64,000 nt of DNA from Symsagittifera roscoffensis (taxonomy: Eukaryota > Xenacoelomorpha > Acoela > Convolutidae). Position numbers and translations under genes: made by a program. Below the pieces are notes generated by a model. The model searched no databases. It was not told the origin of the DNA and saw only the letters and a list, made by a program, of their open reading frames with translations. The DNA lies in contig NC_087071.1 in assembly GCF_963678635.1 (NCBI RefSeq), positions 15,997,613 to 16,061,612 of the forward strand. The letters are read 5' to 3'. Positions 61,154-64,000 of the stretch are shown here, in pieces. Numbering within the stretch: position 1 is the stretch's first letter; every line of letters starts with the position of its first letter.

Positions 61154-61859
61154 TTATAATTTTACGATATGCCCTTCATTTATTAGCCGATGTATTTCTT
61201 TATCCACCTTATCTTGTAGACTGATTGGCACCCTGCGTCCTTTTTGTTGTATGGGCCTCAAATTGTCAAAAAATTCAGCTCTTACTTTTGCATTCCGGAT
61301 TTGCCCTATCCTAGTAAGCAAATTTGGGTACAACTTACAGAAGTATGTTTGCAATTCGTCATATTTCTCCTCCTCTTGGCTGATTCCTTCCCCTGTGATT
61401 CCCATCACTTTCTTCCGTTGGACTAACTCGAGGCCCAGGGTGCCCATAAGATCCCGCCCCAGGATTGACTGATGATTCCCGGATATAACCGACACTTGTG
61501 CTGGTGCTGCCCAGCCGTTTAATGACATCATCACTGTTACCTTCCCCAGTATGTTTATTCGATTGTTGTTATAGTCCAGGAATTCGTCTTTTGAAGGTTG
61601 TAGTTGAATATTTGCTTTACCTAACGTTGCTTTTAGGTCGTTAATGCTAAAAATAGTCACTGGGGGATCCACTATCGATCCACAACCACATTTTCTTCCC
61701 TGCTACTTCAACCTGCACGCGGGCCCCAGGGAGCTTTAGTTCGGTTTCATTCCTCTTCCTGTGTATTGACATTACCATGTAATCGTCCGATCCCGACGTC
61801 ATGGATTCATTTTCCCCGCACCCCTGCTGATTGACCCACGACACTGGATCTTCGTTCAA
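61154..61859 (-). pseudogene. Protease region of element C
   Basis: Two overlapping frames (61859-61647 and 61672-61154) are separated by a frameshift. The first contains the DSGSP retropepsin motif (LWIDSGSPSDYF), the second an ILGRDL motif (SILGRDLMGTLG) typical of the protease C-terminal half. A stop at 61154 precedes the RT. Confidence 0.75.
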
Positions 61860-61864
61860 GTCAT

Positions 61865-62865
61865 TTACGTTTTGTGTACTTGGTGATGCTCATTTTCCTC
61901 CCTAACCAGTCCGACTCGTCCTCGTCCCCTCCAATGGTTAGTACCTCTTCTAACTCCTCGACATGTTCGTTCAAAGTGACCCAATTTTCGGCATGAGTTA
62001 CATGTTGCTCCCCTTGCAGGACAGCTCGCAATGTGATCCAGGGTAAAATTTGGTGCGTCGCAATTGTAACACCTACGCTTATTTCCGCTTCCTCCACTAC
62101 TACTTGATCCTTGGGTGTATCCTCCACGTCCCCCACGTCCGCGACCTCGAAAAAATCCTTGTCCCCTTCTTATGTTACTCACCGGTTCTTGTTTTTTTGA
62201 AATAGCCGGAGCTGTTGAAGCTGGTTTTCCCGTATATGATTTGTATGCGCGCTCCCCGCGTTCGTATGACAATGCGATCCGGTAGACTTCTTCAGGTAAT
62301 TTAGTTGATCGTGATAATTCTCGTTGGCAATCCGACTCCCGCATATTCATAATGAAAATGTCACGAACATTTTCGGCCGCATTTGCAAAATCACATCTAC
62401 CTGCTAGGGCGCTTAGTTCCGCATGGAACTTTTCAAACGTTTCATTCTCACGTTGTTTTCTTCCGTAGAAAAGACCCCGTTCATGTGTTACATTCCTCTC
62501 TCTTTGGAACACGTTTTGCATCTCATCTAGAAACCGTTCAGTTTTAATGTTAACCGTCGGTTTCCGTGCTTTGAATATCCGTTGCGCCTCGTCTCCGATA
62601 CATAGATATAGATTAGACCTTAACTTCTTTTCCGACTCGAGACGGTTTTTTCCATTTACTTCTTCAGGCAAATAGCCGCCGCATTTAGAGTACTCGCAAA
62701 ATAGAAATCATCGGGATCAATATCGTACTTTGCTATCATCCCCCAGTGAAACTTAATTATCCACTCCTCCCAATAGACTGGAGGTTCCGGTGTTCGTGCT
62801 TCCCAAAATGCTACAATGTTTAATGGATTTTTCCCTCCTCCTTTTTTCTCTGCTGGCTGCGCCAT
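61865..62865 (-). pseudogene. gag: Gag of element C with RGG box and two zinc knuckles
   Basis: The start ATG at 62865-62863 (MAQPAEKK) spans the LTR/primer-site junction. The frame ends at 62656 but continues in the overlapping frame 62671-61865 after a one-base shift. The protein has a capsid-like helical segment (LYLCIGDEAQRIF), a Gly/Arg-rich box (GFFRGRGRGGRGG), then knuckles CX2CX8HX4C (CYNCDAPNFTLDHIASC) and CX2CX4HX4C (CNSCRKLGHFERTC). These bind nucleic acid during packaging in this element class. Confidence 0.85.
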
Positions 62866-63100
62866 GTTAATGTCGTATGTTTGGAATATCAAAAGATTGT
62901 AAATAAGTTGTATTTTTAGTTCAACTGTTAGGCATCAAATCGAAATCTTACTGCACTGTTTTATTTCAGATCAGAACGGACGTTGGAGATCACAAGGTCA
63001 AAGGAGCAGGTCTCCAGACAGAAAGAAAACAATTGATGGCATTTACATAAACTTAAAACTGGTCCCTATCTCATATCTATGAAAAATGCTTCTGGTTGAA
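62865..63100 (-). repeat. Presumed 5' LTR of element C (outer end not defined)
   Basis: The sequence starting TGTTAATG at 62865 lies directly outside the primer-binding site, exactly as the LTR does in element B. With no second LTR in the window, the outer limit cannot be placed; the end given is arbitrary. Confidence 0.4.
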
Positions 63101-64000
63101 AAATAAATAAAACCTGCTCGCTCGCTTAACTCGCTCGAAAACAGAAGAAAAACTTAGACATTGAATGACGGCTGAAAGAACTTTGATATGATATATCACT
63201 CAATCTGGTCCAAAGATTCTTTATGGTACCTGATTTTGCGTGGAAATCCAAAAAAGTAGAAAAAAACGCACCCTAATATAAAGTTTTCCCCTTTTTCAAC
63301 CGTCAGAACAAAAACAACGAGCGCAGCAAGAGTAAGTTATGTTTATGGAGTTTAAATTTTTATGGCCATCTCTATGGAGTATATAATCTTAAATTAGAAA
63401 CTTCATCCAACTTACAAAGCAAGAGACATAATACTGCGGCTTTCGATGTTGAAACTTTTGACTTTTATATAGCTCTTTTGGACAGGTCTCTTTATATAAT
63501 CGAAGAGGTATTTTGCTACTTGACCTAAGTTGAAACTACCACGATCATTGGGAGGCAAAATGTCTCAATCTTTTGTGATTTGTAACGCGCGATATGGTTT
63601 TAGCTTATAACGCGTAAATAAAAGCTAAGCATCAAATATTTCGTCTAGAAATTTGTTCAACTTTGAAGCAACGCAAGCTGTTTGTTTTCATATTAATTTA
63701 TGTGGTCTAATTTCGTCGATCGAAACTTTTGTTTTTATACGCAAATTGAGATACCCAATTAAAATTATGGGCTTCATGAAATAAAATTCAAATGACAAAA
63801 ATCTACTTGAAATGAGTCTAGGCGTCTGAAAGTAGCAACTTTATCATTTTCGTAAAATAAATCAAAACAATCTTTTTTTCCGTGGCCCACTATCATCACA
63901 CTCAGAACCTTTTTAATTTGAATGAAGCATTCAGATTGATGATAATAGTTCCTTATTTGTTTCAACTTTTATCGCCGCATTGGCAAAACTAAAAAGCAAT
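63101..64000. other. AT-rich flank to the window end
   Basis: No supported gene. A 63-codon minus-strand frame at 63774-63965 has no recognised feature. Confidence 0.4.

Larger units (their letters stand above)
59567..62864 (-). mobile_element. Element C: 3'-truncated Ty3/Gypsy retrotransposon related to B
   Basis: It includes Gag, protease, RT and RNase H on the minus strand, then ends without integrase or a left LTR near 59567, close to the GAGCGG repeat block. RT, RNase H and Gag resemble element B in motif order and content. Frameshifts and stops in every ORF make it non-autonomous. The LTR is presumed to start at 62865. Confidence 0.85.

Noticed and set aside
1-64000. tRNA or rRNA genes
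   Set aside because: No cloverleaf with A and B boxes or rRNA-like sequence was recognised on either strand; a tRNAscan run would settle it.

Overview
The window is from an animal genome, most likely a small invertebrate. The evidence is short exons with canonical GT donors and tttttcag-type acceptors, trypsin-like exons, a FLYWCH zinc finger, a decayed LINE and several Ty3/Gypsy-class LTR retrotransposons. The extended acceptor resembles that of nematodes, but only a few introns are visible, so the phylum is a guess. Most of the window is mobile DNA.

Layout. (1) About 1-15.6 kb: element A, a long, decayed, env-carrying Ty3/Gypsy element on the minus strand that runs off the left edge. It has extra ORFs before gag, in-frame stops in pol, and an internal 2.6-kb tandem duplication that created a chimeric RT/gag reading frame. 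(2) 15.6-23.8 kb: AT-rich host DNA with minus-strand exon fragments of trypsin-like genes and a LINE reverse-transcriptase relic. (3) 23.8-54.2 kb: a nested insertion. Element B (about 6.8 kb, Ty3/Gypsy, minus strand, 215-bp LTRs) is split inside its integrase region by a plus-strand giant element G (25915-49555, 23.6 kb, 877/878-bp LTRs). (4) 54.2-59.5 kb: host DNA with one more minus-strand exon, a plus-strand signal-peptide exon, a FLYWCH-type fragment and a block of inverted GAGCGG repeats. (5) 59.5-62.9 kb and beyond: element C, a 3'-truncated, frameshifted relative of B.

The standout is element G. After a 2.4-kb leader with clustered ACCCTCC motifs and two copies of a structured RNA module whose stems covary, it encodes a 2824-aa Gag-Pol. 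Three further large ORFs follow: a protein with a TARG1/OARD1-like macrodomain, a 1669-aa protein with a complete SGNH-hydrolase catalytic set plus a second degenerate SGNH-like domain, and a 1157-aa orphan joined to the previous ORF by a TGATG stop/start overlap. All large ORFs are open and the LTRs are nearly identical, so the copy is young and may be intact. Inside the LTR, TATA-like boxes are followed at TSS distance by a long hairpin, and the sequence next to the 3' LTR (TTGTCCGGGGAG) recurs inside two coding regions in different reading frames, as an internal polypurine tract might.

How the parts could work together (inference): G makes genomic RNA from its LTR and Gag-Pol from the long leader. 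The macrodomain, SGNH and orphan proteins come from downstream ORFs, by reinitiation, splicing or internal entry. None has an evident signal peptide or membrane anchor, so they look like intracellular accessory proteins rather than an envelope.
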